This document shows positions 22,630-32,590 of a stretch of DNA of 64,000 nt, in pieces; the first letter of the stretch is position 1, and each line of letters starts with the position of its first letter. Position numbers and translations under genes: made by a program. Source of the DNA: Tricholoma matsutake (taxonomy: Eukaryota > Basidiomycota > Agaricomycetes > Agaricales > Tricholomataceae). The notes under the pieces are model-generated. The model was not told the origin of the DNA, made no database searches, and saw only the letters and a program-made list of their open reading frames with translations. Location of the stretch: positions 10,230,001 to 10,294,000 of the forward strand of contig AP026544.2 in assembly GCA_026075535.2 (NCBI GenBank), given 5' to 3'.

Positions 22630-22715
22630 TCTCCTGTGGCTCAACTGGTTAAGCACTTGTTTGGTTTGTCATGTGATTCTTGATCATGAGTTCTGGAGTT
22701 CAATCCCTGCTCTGA
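22630..22715 (+). ncRNA. tRNA-like sequence (SINE-type promoter)
   Basis: TCTCCTGTGGCTCAACTGG includes an A-box-like TGGCTCAACTGG, and GAGTTCAATCC 50 bp later fits a B box. The 100 bp downstream (TGAAGTCTGAAGCACTTGAA, GTAAGATATC) is shared with the reversed copy at 24803-24600, so it is a repeat and not a tRNA gene. Confidence 0.6.
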
Positions 22716-23081
22716 ACAAGTTTATTTTGTAGGTACTTTGTGAAATTCATGAAGTCTGAAGCACTTGAAACCTGTAAGATATCTCAAATTGACTTTCCAT
22801 TATGGTATGACTTTAGGGTACTGAGTCCCACTGGATTCCTGGAGAATTCCTTGTCTTCCTGGTAGTCCTACCAGGACTCTGTGGAGGAGTGTAAAGTTCA
22901 GAACTTCTTATAAGTTGAAGCCAAGTCCTTTCTGCTCCCCCACTTGGTATGACACATCAAGTAAACCCTGCCCTGGATTTCCATAGGATTCCCTGTCTTA
23001 CTCAATCCATCCTCTACAACTTCTATCATCCAGGTATGACTGGAATTCTGATGACTTCCCCTTCTAGCTCAGCACTTAACA

Positions 23082-23786
23082 TCTCCTCGCTAGACATGGA
23101 ATGCAGTCATGTAGTGATAGGATCACTCTCTATGTACAGGTGATTGGCTACTGACTATGTGGTCACATGACTACCTGGAGTAGGTGCCCAGACATCCTAC
23201 TCCAATGTTCTTATACAGCATTCTTGTTTGAGCTTTGCTATTCACAAGATCTGGAATTTTTGTCAACCCAGCCCATCTATCACCCAACGAGTTTGTTGAG
23301 GAAGGTGGTTGCCCCTCAAGCTTAAGAACCCATCATCCACAGCCATCTGTCTGATGACGGGCATCATAACTGAATGTAGTGTCATTTCTGAAAGCTTGGC
23401 AGGAGCTCCTGACAGTGCCAAAGCTGTGCATAAGGTTTGTATTGCCCCCTTTTGACAGGAATTTCATTGGGATACAACTATTTGGGGTGTGGTTCTGAAC
23501 TTCTACTCCATGTCGTGTGCCATCTCTGCTGAGGGCATTGCATTCACAACTAGGCCAAAATCTACTCTCTTTCCATCGTCTTTGTGTGAGATTGCCCTTG
23601 TTTTTTTACATTCACTTGTATGACATGCCACACAGCTGGCTCTGCACCATCATCTCCTAGAAAGGCAGGATCTTGAACACTGACTGTTATGCATAGTCCA
23701 GGGCCTGCCTGGGGTCCCAATAATTATGTCACTACTCAGACCTTCGACCAAAGAGGTGCTTCATTGCTCTTTTTTTTTGCTTTCAG
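23082..23786 (+). other. Flank of A; probably intron and exon remains of the unknown family
   Basis: It begins with the target duplication TCTCC. A stretch near 23690-23740 (CCAGGGCCTGCCTGGGGTCCC) resembles the MPGLGGP block of copy 1. A T-run plus CTTTCAG acceptor ends at 23786. No open frame of size. Confidence 0.35.
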
Positions 23787-24056
23787 TGTGCTCACCTTGC
23801 TTTTGTAGTGCTGATATATGATGGTCGCAATGTTGACAGTGCAAGGGAGTTCATGTTTTCCAATCCTGACTTCTCTAAACTTCATAGCTGGCCATTGTAT
23901 GAATGGGGTCTGCAGGATTTGCCTCCCGACTCCCTTGTGACTGTTGGCTATATGGTTAATACTTTTGGTGGGGATGCATCCCAGGGTGCTATGAGTCTTT
24001 TGACAAACATACATCTCATTATCTTGTTGGCATTGCCTGTTGATGGTCAGGAGTGA
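23787..24056 (+). pseudogene. Unrecognised gene family, copy 2, last exon
   Basis: Starts directly after a polypyrimidine tract and AG acceptor (23786). The open exon has CAHLAFVVLIYDGRN, FMFSNPDFSKLHSWPLYEWG, SLVTVGYMVNTF, a hydrophobic LIILLALPVDGQE end, and TGA 24054-24056. Copy 1 (3748-4053, minus) has AHQKLEVPIYDGR, FKFLDADFR, SWPLYKDNEEE and VVTIG in the same order. The C-terminal alternation of hydrophobic residues suggests beta structure. It is probably the continuation of the plus-strand piece at 5655-6093, separated by element A. Function unknown. Confidence 0.5.
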
Positions 24057-24642
24057 ACGACCGCCACTTATGTTGGTCTTGTATTTGTACATTGTGCTTT
24101 TAAATATTATCTGAAGTTCTGTTGTGGTGTTTCTAACAGATAGGTAAGCTACAATATACCAAATAATACGGTCTATTGAATGCATACAGTGTACCAAATG
24201 ATACGGGTTCGGTGGACGCCGTTGAACGCTCTCATAGTATGTATAACATGTACTAGTATCAAATGAATACACTTTTACAATTCTTGCTTGTGATACAATA
24301 TGAAGAATGTTAATATACAGATCAGAGATACCGTTGGACACAGTACTCGGCAACGGCAATGGCATCAGCATCGGCATCAGCATAGATATATGGCATAGGC
24401 ATCAGACTAACAGTCTTGGTATAGATGTGCATAGGAAACTGTATGGCCTAGCTATAGGCAATGATACTGATTTTTTATGTAGTGCAGACCTACCAAATGG
24501 GATCAGCTTGCCAACCCAATTGGTGTTGGTCAATGCTGCCGATGCCACCTAAGGAAATTTCCTGATGCTGAAGGTTATATAGTGACATGTATGATAAATG
24601 CCTCAATTAGCAATCATTCATTTCTTGTATGCAGACCTATGA
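24057..24642. other. No gene; short repeats
   Basis: Contains a diverged direct repeat (ACAATATACCAAATAATACGG and ACAGTGTACCAAATGATACGG near 24151-24210) and a GGCATCAGCATC microsatellite near 24360-24400. No recognisable protein. Confidence 0.4.
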
Positions 24643-24802
24643 AATGCAGTAATTTACAGTGCCCCACATGTCCTAGCAGACTCTGCATGGACTGTGTGGA
24701 GTCTGAGCTTGTCTGTATGCAGAATCTGCAATTTGATATCTTACGAGTTCCAAGCTTTTCAGACTTTATGAAAGTCATGACATGCCTACAAAATATAGGT
24801 GT

Positions 24803-24886
24803 GCAGAGCAAGGATTGAACCCAAGACCTCCAAGTCATCACACAACAAACCAAACCCATGTGATCTACCAGTTGAGCCACAGGAGA
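24803..24886 (-). ncRNA. tRNA-like sequence (SINE-type promoter)
   Basis: On the minus strand TTCTCCTGTGGCTCAACTGG contains an A-box-like sequence, and GGGTTCAATCC is a B box. Nearly identical at both boxes to 22630-22715. Confidence 0.6.
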
Positions 24887-24983
24887 ATTATTTGTTAGTA
24901 ATACATATTCTATTTATGACACTCAAACTCAAACTCAAGTATTTATCTTTCAACCATTGAACAAATAAATTTTATTAACTGCA

Positions 24984-25101
24984 TCCCTCGCGTTAGATGC
25001 GAGGGAGTATACAATACAATCAAAGAAATACAAAAAAACTAATAATAACTACATTACAAACTATAGATTTTAAAAAAAACTCCCCCCAAAATGTGGGGGA
25101 G
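24984..25101 (-). repeat. Two GC-rich hairpins
   Basis: TCCCTCGCGTTAGATGCGAGGGA (split here as TCCCTCGC / GCGAGGGA arms, 24984-25006) and CTCCCCCC / GGGGGAG arms (25080-25101). They correspond to the hairpins at 22501-22525 and 22449-22475. Confidence 0.65.
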
Positions 25102-25130
25102 GGCTAAAAGAAAAAGAAGAAAAAAAAACC

Positions 25131-25352
25131 CACCTCATGACCCCACGAGCAGTTGCTCATGAGACTGGGGGCAGGTGGTGCGCTGTTTTCTCCTATCCCT
25201 GCGCCTAGGTGTCGTTCCACCCGTGATCCACCCCATGAGCAGTTGCTTGTGAGGCTGGGGGTGGTGCATTGTTGTTGTCTCCTTTCCCTGTGTATGGGCA
25301 TCGTTCCACCCACGTTCCACCCCACGAGCAGTTGCTCGTGAGGCTGGGGGTG
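25131..25352 (-). repeat. Three tandem GAGCAGTTGCTC palindromes
   Basis: Units of about 87 bp at 25131, 25227 and 25317. Each holds CACGAGCAGTTGCTCGTG or a variant, enclosed by outer CCACCC / GGGTGG arms. Variants change both arms in two of three cases. Related reversed units lie at 21935-21980 and 22090-22140. Confidence 0.65.
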
Positions 25353-25646
25353 GGTGACTTGTCATCATTTGTTGCCATCGTCCCCTGTTTGGGTTTCTGT
25401 ATTTATTTATTTTTTTTTGGGGGGGGGGGTTTGGGTGTGTCAGTGCGATGTGGAGCGATTATTGAGGTTGGTGGGTGCTTACTAGGCAGGTATCCCCCTT
25501 CTGGGGTCCCCTGGCATCCCTGGGCACCCTCCTAGCCCATGTCAACAGCCTCACATCCCATTTGAATGGGGAGGAGGGGATTGGGTGGGCATGGGTGTGG
25601 GTTGCGCATTTTTCATTGTGGCAGGTCGTCCCCAGTAGCATACAAC

Positions 25647-25759
25647 CTAAAAAGCAATAAAATACAATTAGTTGATTGATAAAACAAAAAGCAAAAAAAA
25701 ACACTTACTAGGGGCCCAAATGATGATAAGTCAAATGACACTTATCGTCGTTTGGGCCC
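25647..25759 (-). repeat. Palindrome with intron-like module
   Basis: A long hairpin at 25712-25759 has 20-bp arms (GGGCCCAAATGATGATAAGT against the reverse of ACTTATCGTCGTTTGGGCCC; 18 of 20 pair as Watson-Crick). It is followed on the minus strand by donor GTAAGTG (25708), CAACTAAT, and acceptor TTTTTAG (25647): a 62-bp intron-like segment. Confidence 0.6.
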
Positions 25760-26015
25760 ATTGTGTCGGCTCGGCTCATTGGGTCCTGTTGCATCGGCTC
25801 GGCTAGTTTGCTGTTTGTTGCTGTTGGTGCAAGAGGTGTCATAGGCGGGGGCTGACTGGGCAGTGGTGGTGGTAGAGGGAGGTGGGAGGCAGCGGCATCG
25901 AGAGTGATGGTGGTGATCAACATCAACAATGATTGTTGATGCGTTTTGAACATGCACGTGAGTCACGTGATTTAAACACGGTTAGATAATGCAATTGTCT
26001 GTACTTACTGACAAC

Positions 26016-26083
26016 GGCTCTGTGGTGTAGTGGTTAACTGTGCTATTTATGCTTGGCCACAAGGCTTGGGGTTCGATTCTACT
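26016..26083 (+). ncRNA. tRNA-like sequence
   Basis: CTCTGTGGTGTAGTGGTTAA has an A-box-like TGGTGTAGTGG, and GGGTTCGATTC is a near-consensus B box. A full cloverleaf is not evident. Its place and outward orientation match 21099-21163 in copy 1. Confidence 0.55.
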
Positions 26084-26669
26084 TTAATACATAATTTTTC
26101 TGTAGTCAGCTAAGCCTCTGTTGTGCATCCACGGACTAGACTTGGACTCGACTCAGACATGTATCTGTCCACTGCTCGTAGGAGGCAATGGAGGTGCTGA
26201 TGACGATGGAATGTATGACGATGGACAACAATGCCAACAAATGCCAATGCCAATCACAAGGCCAGCCTCATAATTCCTCCTTTCTGAAATATAGTTAGAA
26301 ATTCTTTGTGAAATATTATATTTGAGACTAAATTTCTACAAACAGAAATTCAAAAAATTACCCATTAGAAATATACTTTGAAAATCAATATTTCTTTCCT
26401 ATTGGAATCCTATGTTGTCCGATGTCTCTGCATAACCTCGGAATATTCCTATGTGATTCCTATGGTCAGAAATTCCTAGGAAATTCTGATGGTCCAATCG
26501 GATTCTGGTCAGACTGCATTGGACTGGACTAGGACTGAACCTGCCATTTCATGTCAATTTGGCTGGTGAAAATGACATTGGAATATGGTTGGATTCTGAT
26601 CGGACTCTGATTGGAATCATCAGAATCATTGGATTCCTATAGGAATATGGGGGGGAGTTTAAAGACCTC

Positions 26670-27050
26670 AGGGGTGCATACCTGGCTGTGGGGCCCTCAT
26701 TTCGGGCTTATGGTGGTAGTATCAACCTGTAAAACAAGTAGTTAGTATAATTGAATATGCAAGAAATGAAAAAAAAAACACTTACTGGGTCAAATGATGC
26801 TTAGTGTCATTTGGGCCATGTTGATGGTTTGCTGTTTGCTGTTGATAGAGATCCCTAGCTAGGAGGGGGTTGATGGTGTGACAGTGGTGGCAGAGGTGTG
26901 ATAGAAGGAGGTAGTGGCAGCAGGGTGAGTAGGAGTCTCAACTTGAACATTCAACATTCAATGTTCAACTTGTGACTTTGAACATGGTCACGTGAGCACC
27001 CCATGGGGTGCCAACTTCACATGACATGCATTAATCCAGGGCCAGCAATA
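26670..27050 (-). repeat. Partial third copy of the composite repeat
   Basis: It carries another intron-like module on the minus strand: donor GTAAGTG at 26785, branch-like ACTAACTA, acceptor TTTTACAG at 26727. A weaker palindrome TGGGTCAAATGATG...CATTTGGGCCA lies at 26787-26818, and GGTGG/AGGAGG-rich sequence at 26870-26935. Truncated at 26669 by the end of copy 2. Confidence 0.5.
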
Positions 27051-27143
27051 GCTAAGAACAATTTTGTATGTGAGTGCCTCACCTACAGAATGGGGAGCTT
27101 GCTTTAACCCAGTCTTTCACTCAATGCTTATTAAAGTACATAT

Positions 27144-27639
27144 TTATTCATTGAATACATATTCCATAAGATCCATCCCATGTGTATCTAAAGTGAATCC
27201 TAATGCTTCTCCCCTTGTATTATCCTCTCTCAGCATCTTCATTGACTCTGTTTCTTCACCATGCTGTAGGTGTTGGATTCCAAAGGGGACACGAAAGGCT
27301 AGCCCCTTCAATTTTTTGACCTGGGAAATTGCAACAAATGGGTCCAAGGTCAATTACAGCATGTTCTAATGTGAGGCCCTGACTCTTGTGTATGGTGATT
27401 GCCCATGCTAAAGTCAGCGGAAGCTGTTCATGAGAAAGCTTGTTTCCAGACCGATCTTCCCATTGGGCAACAACAGGAGAGATAGGAACCCATGATGGAT
27501 TAACCCCATGCCAGCCTGGTGTCTGTGGACCTGGTATATTTATCAGACAATGTTTGGATGTAGAGAGAAACATACATACCAGAATAACCCAGGCATTCCA
27601 CAAATACAACTGCAGGAAGTTTGTGGGTCTTTGGATCAT
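27144..27639 (-). pseudogene. Helitron helicase, C-terminal end
   Basis: 27639-27256 has LPLTLAWAITIHKSQGLTLE and HAVIDLGP, helicase motifs V/VI of the PIF1 family. 27353-27144 follows with FVAISQVKKLKGLAFRVPFG and GFTLDTHGMDLMEYVF, the usual C-terminus. A region rich in stops (28150-27640) separates it from the N-terminal half. Confidence 0.85.
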
Positions 27640-28156
27640 CTTGAGGTTGATACCAGATTTTTTTCACAATACCCTGAGATCCATTGACAAGTCCTAAATA
27701 GAATTTAGAAACCAGCTTGAGGACAAAACAGATACAGTACCTTTTGAAGTCCAGAGATTACAAGTGATCATTACACATGCACCCTCAGCCAGTAAAATCA
27801 TAGGCTCCAGTCCATCAGCATCTTCATCTGAAGCCTTTTTGGCAGCAGGACTATTATGTTTAGCCTGACATTGAACCACAGGCCTTCCAGTTCCTCCTAG
27901 ATGTCAGGTATTGCACTCATGCACTGCAGCTCGAGTTGGTAAAAGGTGCAAGACCTCATTCAACTGTGCATGATCCTCTGGTGTAAGATTGGGCCAGAAT
28001 TGGGTGGAAAACAGCTCATAGTCATCTCAGATCTGAAGATGTTGAGTAAGTGCAAAGCCGAAGCAGAGCCTCTTGAAATTTGATCTGCTCAGGATTTTCA
28101 CCTTCTTGGCAGAAAATATGACTGAGAGTAATGGACTGTTGAAAGGATTCAAAGAC

Positions 28157-29161
28157 TCAACGCCCTTCCAATGCAAGACCCAAGCGCCATCCACCAGAAG
28201 TTTTGGATGAATATAGAGGAGTATCACCAATTGGTGGAAGTTGTGCAAAGTCTCCAAAGAATATAGCTGGAAGACCACCTAATGTGTCCTCGGAAGCTGC
28301 AGGAAATATTTGACGCAACTGCCTATCTGCTCGACCCATTTGAGCACATCCCACCATAGATTTTTCATCCAAGATGAGAGGTTTGACACCCCTCCAATGA
28401 ATTTGAGACCATTGCAGTGCAGAATCTCCTAACTGCTGGAACTCTTTCCCCTCCTTTACTGGAATAGATAGTCCAAAGTTTATTGTCCAGCCTTGAATTC
28501 CAAATGCTGAGATTCCAGTGGGTGCCAGTCAAACAACGGGATCTGTTCCTTCTAGTTCATCTGCAAACATTTCTTGGAGTGCTGTAGATATAGCCCATAT
28601 GAGAAATGACTTTCCAGTTCCAGCAGTGCCATCAACATTGATGCAAAATGGTGGTGGCTTTAGACATCCATCATTTTCCTTCAACTTTTTGAAGTAGGCC
28701 ATTACTTGAAGAAAGACATCCCTTTGCTCAGCTTTGAGACTGGCATAATCAATCTCTGGAAGAATCTGAACATCATCATTGGGGAATTCCTTGAGCTGAG
28801 CTGCTAGCCATCTAGATGCCTCCTGAATGACTTCAGCAGAAGGAGCCCCTTCATGCCAGTCATACTCGAGATCCATGTCATGCAAGCCCAGATTTGGTAA
28901 AGTGGATTCTACAGCTTGATTTGGTAGATGTGCTGCCTCCCTCATCCAGTCTGCATGATAGTCCTCCTCAACATCTCCTGGAACAGACTCTGTATCAGAT
29001 TCATCATTAGGATCATCAGGATCATTGTTATCAGAAGGAGTAGGGAGTGTATTGTTATGGACATGATGTAGGTCAAGGCAGTGGAGATGATAAGCAGCTT
29101 TCCAAGTAGGGCAGTCTTGAAGAAGATCATCAAGATCTGTAAAAGAGTGATGGAGAATCAT
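28157..29161 (-). pseudogene. Helitron helicase, N-terminal half
   Basis: 29161-28529 ends with a PIF1-type Walker A motif, INVDGTAGTGKSFLIWA, preceded by SLKAEQRDVFLQVMAYFKKL. The next frame down to 28157 has motif Ia-like LAPTGISAFGIQGWTI, then LILDEKSMVG and FFGDFAQLPPIGDTPLY (motifs II and III). Shifts and stops separate them. It would unwind DNA during transposition. Confidence 0.88.
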
Positions 29162-29431
29162 ATGTGCATAGCAATAAGTCTCTTCATGCTCTGGATCTGG
29201 ATGGTAATGTGGCCAGACATTTACAATATACGACTTGGCACCTCAAAGACCATGTCTGACAATTCAGTTTCCTCTCCAATCCCAATTGGTTGCAAAGTCC
29301 AGTAGAGTAATATCAGCTGCAGGATGAGGATTTCCAGGACATTGTTTGTAATGTTCAATGAGGCCTACACGTGTTGAATTTGAATGTTCAAAGTCAAGCC
29401 ATTCACTAGCATCAGGAGAAACACAAAGTGT

Positions 29432-30210
29432 TCAAGTTTGCCGAGATGAGTGAATGAGCTTACAGCCCAGGAGGATATGACATGTTTCCTGGCCTGAAAT
29501 ATCATGCTCAGCCACAAAAGAGGAAAACATTTTCTGATATGCTATTCCAGCAGCATCTGTGTCCTGCAGGCATGAGATTGCTGTCTGAAGTGATTTGTTA
29601 TATGTAGTTGATGAGGTTTCTCCTTTACTGGCATACTTGGCCACATATGCAATCACAGCCTCTTTGTTTATGACTGGGTGGAAATCAATGTTGGCTCTCC
29701 ATCCTTGGATAAATCCAGCATTGTCACTGTTTATGATAGGATTGTTCCAATGAGTATGCAGTTCTGCAAAGTCCTGAGTAGGCTCCTTGGCATATGTTGA
29801 GGCATCTCTACATTCCTTGGGAAATCCAAAGCAACAAAAAGTTTCTCCTGTTTCTTTTTTGCAATAACCAGCTACACACTGTCCGTGTCTTTGCAAGCAA
29901 TTAAGCATCTCTGCCAGTTCTAATTTAGTGTCCTCCAGTGTGGAGAAAAGATAGGCTGATGGATGAATGGCTGCAGGAGGGCATGATATGTCAGGATGCC
30001 AAGTAGAGACATGCTGATCAGGTCCTGCTGAGCTTTCATCCAAAACAGTTTGGATCCAGGTAATTTGTCACCAGCATGAGAGACATGATTGGCAAGAGTA
30101 TGAGCCTCATCAGAGTCAAGCATCTCATGTATATCCTCAATGGTCAGCTGGCGATCCTGCTTGTGTGTAGTCAAGTACCACAATGTTGCTTTTTTGGCTG
30201 CCTTTCGCAT
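29432..30210 (-). pseudogene. Helitron Rep domain lacking the HUH region
   Basis: 30210-29920 holds the Helitron-like N end (LPGSKLFWMKAQQDLISM). In related proteins this is followed by more than 100 residues with the metal-binding WYRFEWQARGSGHVHGF block. Here the sequence passes at once to CPPAAIHPSAYLFSTLEDTK and LAEMLNCLQRHGQCVAGYC, then GWRANIDFHPVINKEAVIAY and VAKYASKGE, which carries the two Rep tyrosines (Y-V-A-K-Y), and ETCHILLGCKLIHSS. Without HUH the protein could not nick DNA. Rep starts rolling-circle transposition in intact Helitrons. Confidence 0.82.
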
Positions 30211-30231
30211 AGCAGTGTTCAGTGCCCAATA

Positions 30232-31690
30232 TCAAAACCATGGATGTTGTGCAAAGTGGCCTTCTTCAAGGCGTATGAGATGTGCTGCCCATTCCTCCAT
30301 TGAAATCTCAATATTTCTTGTCTCTGTGATATCCACTCCGCCAGTACAAAAAAGAGTAGGAAAGGCATCTACTGCAATGGCACGACCTGTATACTCATTG
30401 ATCAGAGTTCCACATATTTCAGGCATCGTCAGAATAATAGGCTGGTCATTGTTGAATGCAGCATTGTGTAGTTGCTGCATTTCTGTCTCTCGTGTATGCA
30501 TATTGGGTATGAATCCTCGTGCAAAGACAGGGTCTTGATGATCTATATGTTGATCATCTCCTGTCTCAGCTTCTAGAGGGCCAGTTTCCTGAGCTGCAGG
30601 ATCATCCAACTCTTGGTGTTCAATAGTTTGCAATTGATGATGCACAGTACCATCCACAGGAAGCTGATTGAGAAGATTATAGTCCACTCTGACCATTCTG
30701 GTGCAAAAAGTAGGATGTGAAACTTCTAGATAGCAAAGCCATGCCTCAATGTTTTGTTGACAGACCCGAAAATCTTCATACAGCAAGATCTGTTTGCTGA
30801 TCCACCCCAGCATGGTGCATAATGATTATATCAGTGTTCAGGAAGCAAGGGAAGTTTGTGATGTAAAACCGATGTTTCTCGAGGAAAGTTACATATATGT
30901 CCAGTATACTTGAATTGGCCATCACAGACTTGCCATAGCTGAACCAATGCGTGAACAGGTGAAATGAGCATTTCTTCCATTTGAGAAGCTCAGGAAGATC
31001 AGGTGGAGGTATTCCAGGAAACATCTTGTTTGATGGTTTGTACTTGTCATCCTTCCTACACTTGGCACAGGCTCCATCCTGAACATTGAGATCAGACCAT
31101 TTTTCATGGTGCTGATTACATTGTTCCATCTTTATGTCCATAATCTTCTCCCAGGCTGTGGCCAATAGTGCCCTGTCCTCAGCAGATAGTGCTAATTCAG
31201 TGAGAACATTGTGATTGGGTACATCAGGAGCAGGATTGGGCTGTATAGGTTGAGAATCAGGTACAGGATTATGGGGAGGGTCAGGAGGAGGTAGAGGATT
31301 TGGATTTTGTGGTATGTTCATATCAAGATCAGCCTGATTTTGTGCAGCTGCTGCCTCAAGACAGTGGCAGCGGCGAGCAGCATTATTCATTTCTCTACAA
31401 TGTGCACTTTGCATTTGTAGACCAAATATATCTGAAGAGACCCAGTGACCTGCTTTGGTGCACCATAAAAGGCGGGAGTTCAAAGGATGAACAGCCCTTC
31501 CTCTAGCACCACAATGCTCTCTAGTACTAAATCGAGCATGAGAAACAATCTGAACCAGAATGTGATTGTCAATGTTAGGTATGGGAGGTGGCTGAGGTTG
31601 AGAAGGAGGTAACGGAACAGGGGTAAGACCAAAAACATCATCAGAGGATGCACCCTGAACTGAAGTAGATACTGCTGTACTTGGAAACAA
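30232..31690 (-). pseudogene. Helitron N-terminal region and Helitron-like N domain start
   Basis: Two overlapping frames. 31690-30776 (304 codons) has a Pro-rich N-terminal part (PNPLPPPDPPHNPVPDSQP) and the zinc-ribbon-like NVQDGACAKCRKDDKYKPSN followed by PGIPPPDLPELLKWKKC, as in Helitron proteins. 30813-30232 continues with VCQQNIEAWLCYLEVSHPTF, NQLPVDGTVHHQL and EEWAAHLIRLEEGHFAQHPWF. A frameshift near 30830 separates them. This part precedes the catalytic Rep domain; its own job is not known to me. Confidence 0.8.
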
Positions 31691-32489
31691 TCATCGAGGA
31701 AGCAATTCAGGCATCTCATCCTCGTCATCAGATTGATTTTGCATGTTCACATCCAGAGACAGTAGTTGTTGTATCCGAGCAGATGGTGGAGTAGCCCGAA
31801 TAGTAATACAGGCTCTTTTGGAAAGACCTTCATGTGATGTAGCAGTTGCAGGTGTACATTGACCATGATGACGATAACAAGTACTTTTAGGAGTAACTGC
31901 AGCTGCAACAAAATCAGTAAATATTTTGCATTAAAGACTGTACAAAAGACTAACGTCCACCACCCTGAGTACATGGAAAAGGAAAAACTAGAGCAGGAGC
32001 AGATGTTGTATTAGAAGGTGGGTCTGTAGATGGAGCTGATATGTGCATAACATTGAGGATTTGAGATAGTGTCTGGGGCTGAGTTGCAGGGGTCAACTGA
32101 AACCTTGATGGCCCAGCCTCCCCGGCAGGTGGAGTACAGATGTCATCTAAACATTCATGAAGTCCATTTATAATTTTAGTCCAAATCGCTAAACATACAA
32201 ACTGGAGAAGGATAATCTATAGCTGTATTTGGTGTAGCATTTGGCAAGACTGGAGATGGACCTATAATATTCATATGAACCAATCTGATCAGAAGAAACA
32301 CCAAGCATGCATACTGGGAATTGGTACTTGATGCTGTTTACCGCACCCCTTTTCTTGAGCTGCCTGTCTCCTCAACATCTTTGCAGTAGCGAGAAGTGGA
32401 TCTGACAATAAGCCATGCATTTAATTACTGCTAGCTGCCCTCTTGCAAACACTATGGTATTGTGGGGCAACTAACAATAGACTAGTCCA
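31691..32489. other. Probable 5' part of the Helitron; no gene resolved
   Basis: Minus-strand remnants rich in Pro, Gln and Ser codons continue upstream of 31690, probably the N-terminus of the Helitron protein or its leader. Nothing recognisable is seen beyond about 32300. Confidence 0.35.
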
Positions 32490-32590
32490 GAGAGAACCAA
32501 AGAACCCAAGAGCCAAAGAGCCAAAGAGCCAACAATAGAGTAAAACAGGTGTTGAACCCATGTCCCCTGCTGTTCCACCAAAGAATCACT
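32490..32590 (-). repeat. AGAGCCAA microsatellite and weak tRNA-like sequence
   Basis: GAGCCAAAGAGCCAAAGAGC and neighbours form an 8-bp repeat at 32490-32535. On the minus strand 32590-32541 contains GGTGGAACAGC and GGGTTCAACACC, resembling B-box sequence. Its place ahead of the modules below fits the composite repeat family. Confidence 0.35.

Larger units (their letters stand above)
20808..22901 (+). mobile_element. 2.1-kb non-coding DNA element, composite repeat family, copy 1
   Basis: 2094 bp inserted in the LTR of A with a perfect 8-bp duplication AACTTCTT (20800-20807, 22902-22909). The ends are imperfect inverted repeats: left GAGGTCTTTGTCCTCCCCCA, right read inward CTGAACTTTACACTCCTCCA. 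The inner order is: array of ATTCCTGG/CCAGGA words, tRNA-like sequence pointing left (21099-21163), tandem palindrome and intron-like modules (21388-21893), GC-rich palindromes (21935-22140), four hairpins (22331-22525), tRNA-like sequence pointing right (22630-22715), and a short ATTCCTGG array. It has no transposase. The 8-bp duplication suggests a hAT-like mover. Related copies are at 24643-26669 (reversed) and 32.5-34.3 kb. Confidence 0.82.
6277..23081 (+). mobile_element. Ty3/gypsy chromovirus A, complete but nested and decayed
   Basis: TG...CA-bounded LTRs (6277-6869; 20387-23081 with an internal insertion) are flanked by the same 5-bp duplication TCTCC (6272-6276 and 23082-23086). Between them on the plus strand are gag, a zinc knuckle, protease, RT, RNase H, integrase and a chromodomain: the Ty3/gypsy order, chromovirus branch. 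An antisense ORF and a purine tract (AAGGGGGAAATAC just before 20387) precede the 3' LTR. Insertions into A are an undefined 1.15-kb segment (8189-9340), element B (11268-17497) and a DNA element (20808-22901). Many frameshifts and TGA stops show that it is dead. Confidence 0.95.
20387..23081 (+). repeat. 3' LTR of element A, split by a DNA element
   Basis: LTR sequence occupies 20387-20807 and 22910-23081. The extra piece in between (20808-22901) is flanked by AACTTCTT on both sides. Removing it and one copy of the duplication restores 593 bp, the length of the 5' LTR. Confidence 0.95.
24643..26669 (-). mobile_element. Composite repeat family, copy 2, reversed
   Basis: Read on the minus strand, the parts come in the same order as in the element at 20808-22901: terminus GAGGTCTTTAAACTCCCCCC (from 26669), ATTCC array (26660-26280), tRNA-like sequence pointing outward (26016-26083), palindrome with intron-like module (25759-25647), GAGCAGTTGCTC palindromes (25352-25131), C-rich/G-rich hairpins (25101-24984), tRNA-like sequence (24886-24803), shared body, and an end resembling GGGGCACTGTAAATTACTG near 24643. 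No matching 8-bp flanks are found, so the left border is approximate. Confidence 0.6.
27144..31690 (-). mobile_element. Degenerate Helitron coding body
   Basis: Minus-strand pieces from 31690 down to 27144 follow the order of a basidiomycete Helitron: N-terminal region, Helitron-like N domain, Rep with the tyrosine motif, then a PIF1-like helicase ending in the typical GFTLDTHGMDLMEYVF. There are many frame breaks, and the HUH part of Rep is missing. I could not place the TC start or the CTRR end with hairpin, so the borders are those of the coding body. Confidence 0.88.

Noticed and set aside
24355..24400. GGCATCAGCATC repeats as a regulatory array
   Set aside because: A short microsatellite with nothing else around it.
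26280..26669. An independent AT-rich element
   Set aside because: Its right end GAGGTCTTTAAACTCCCCC (minus strand) matches the terminus of the composite family, so it is the end of that copy.
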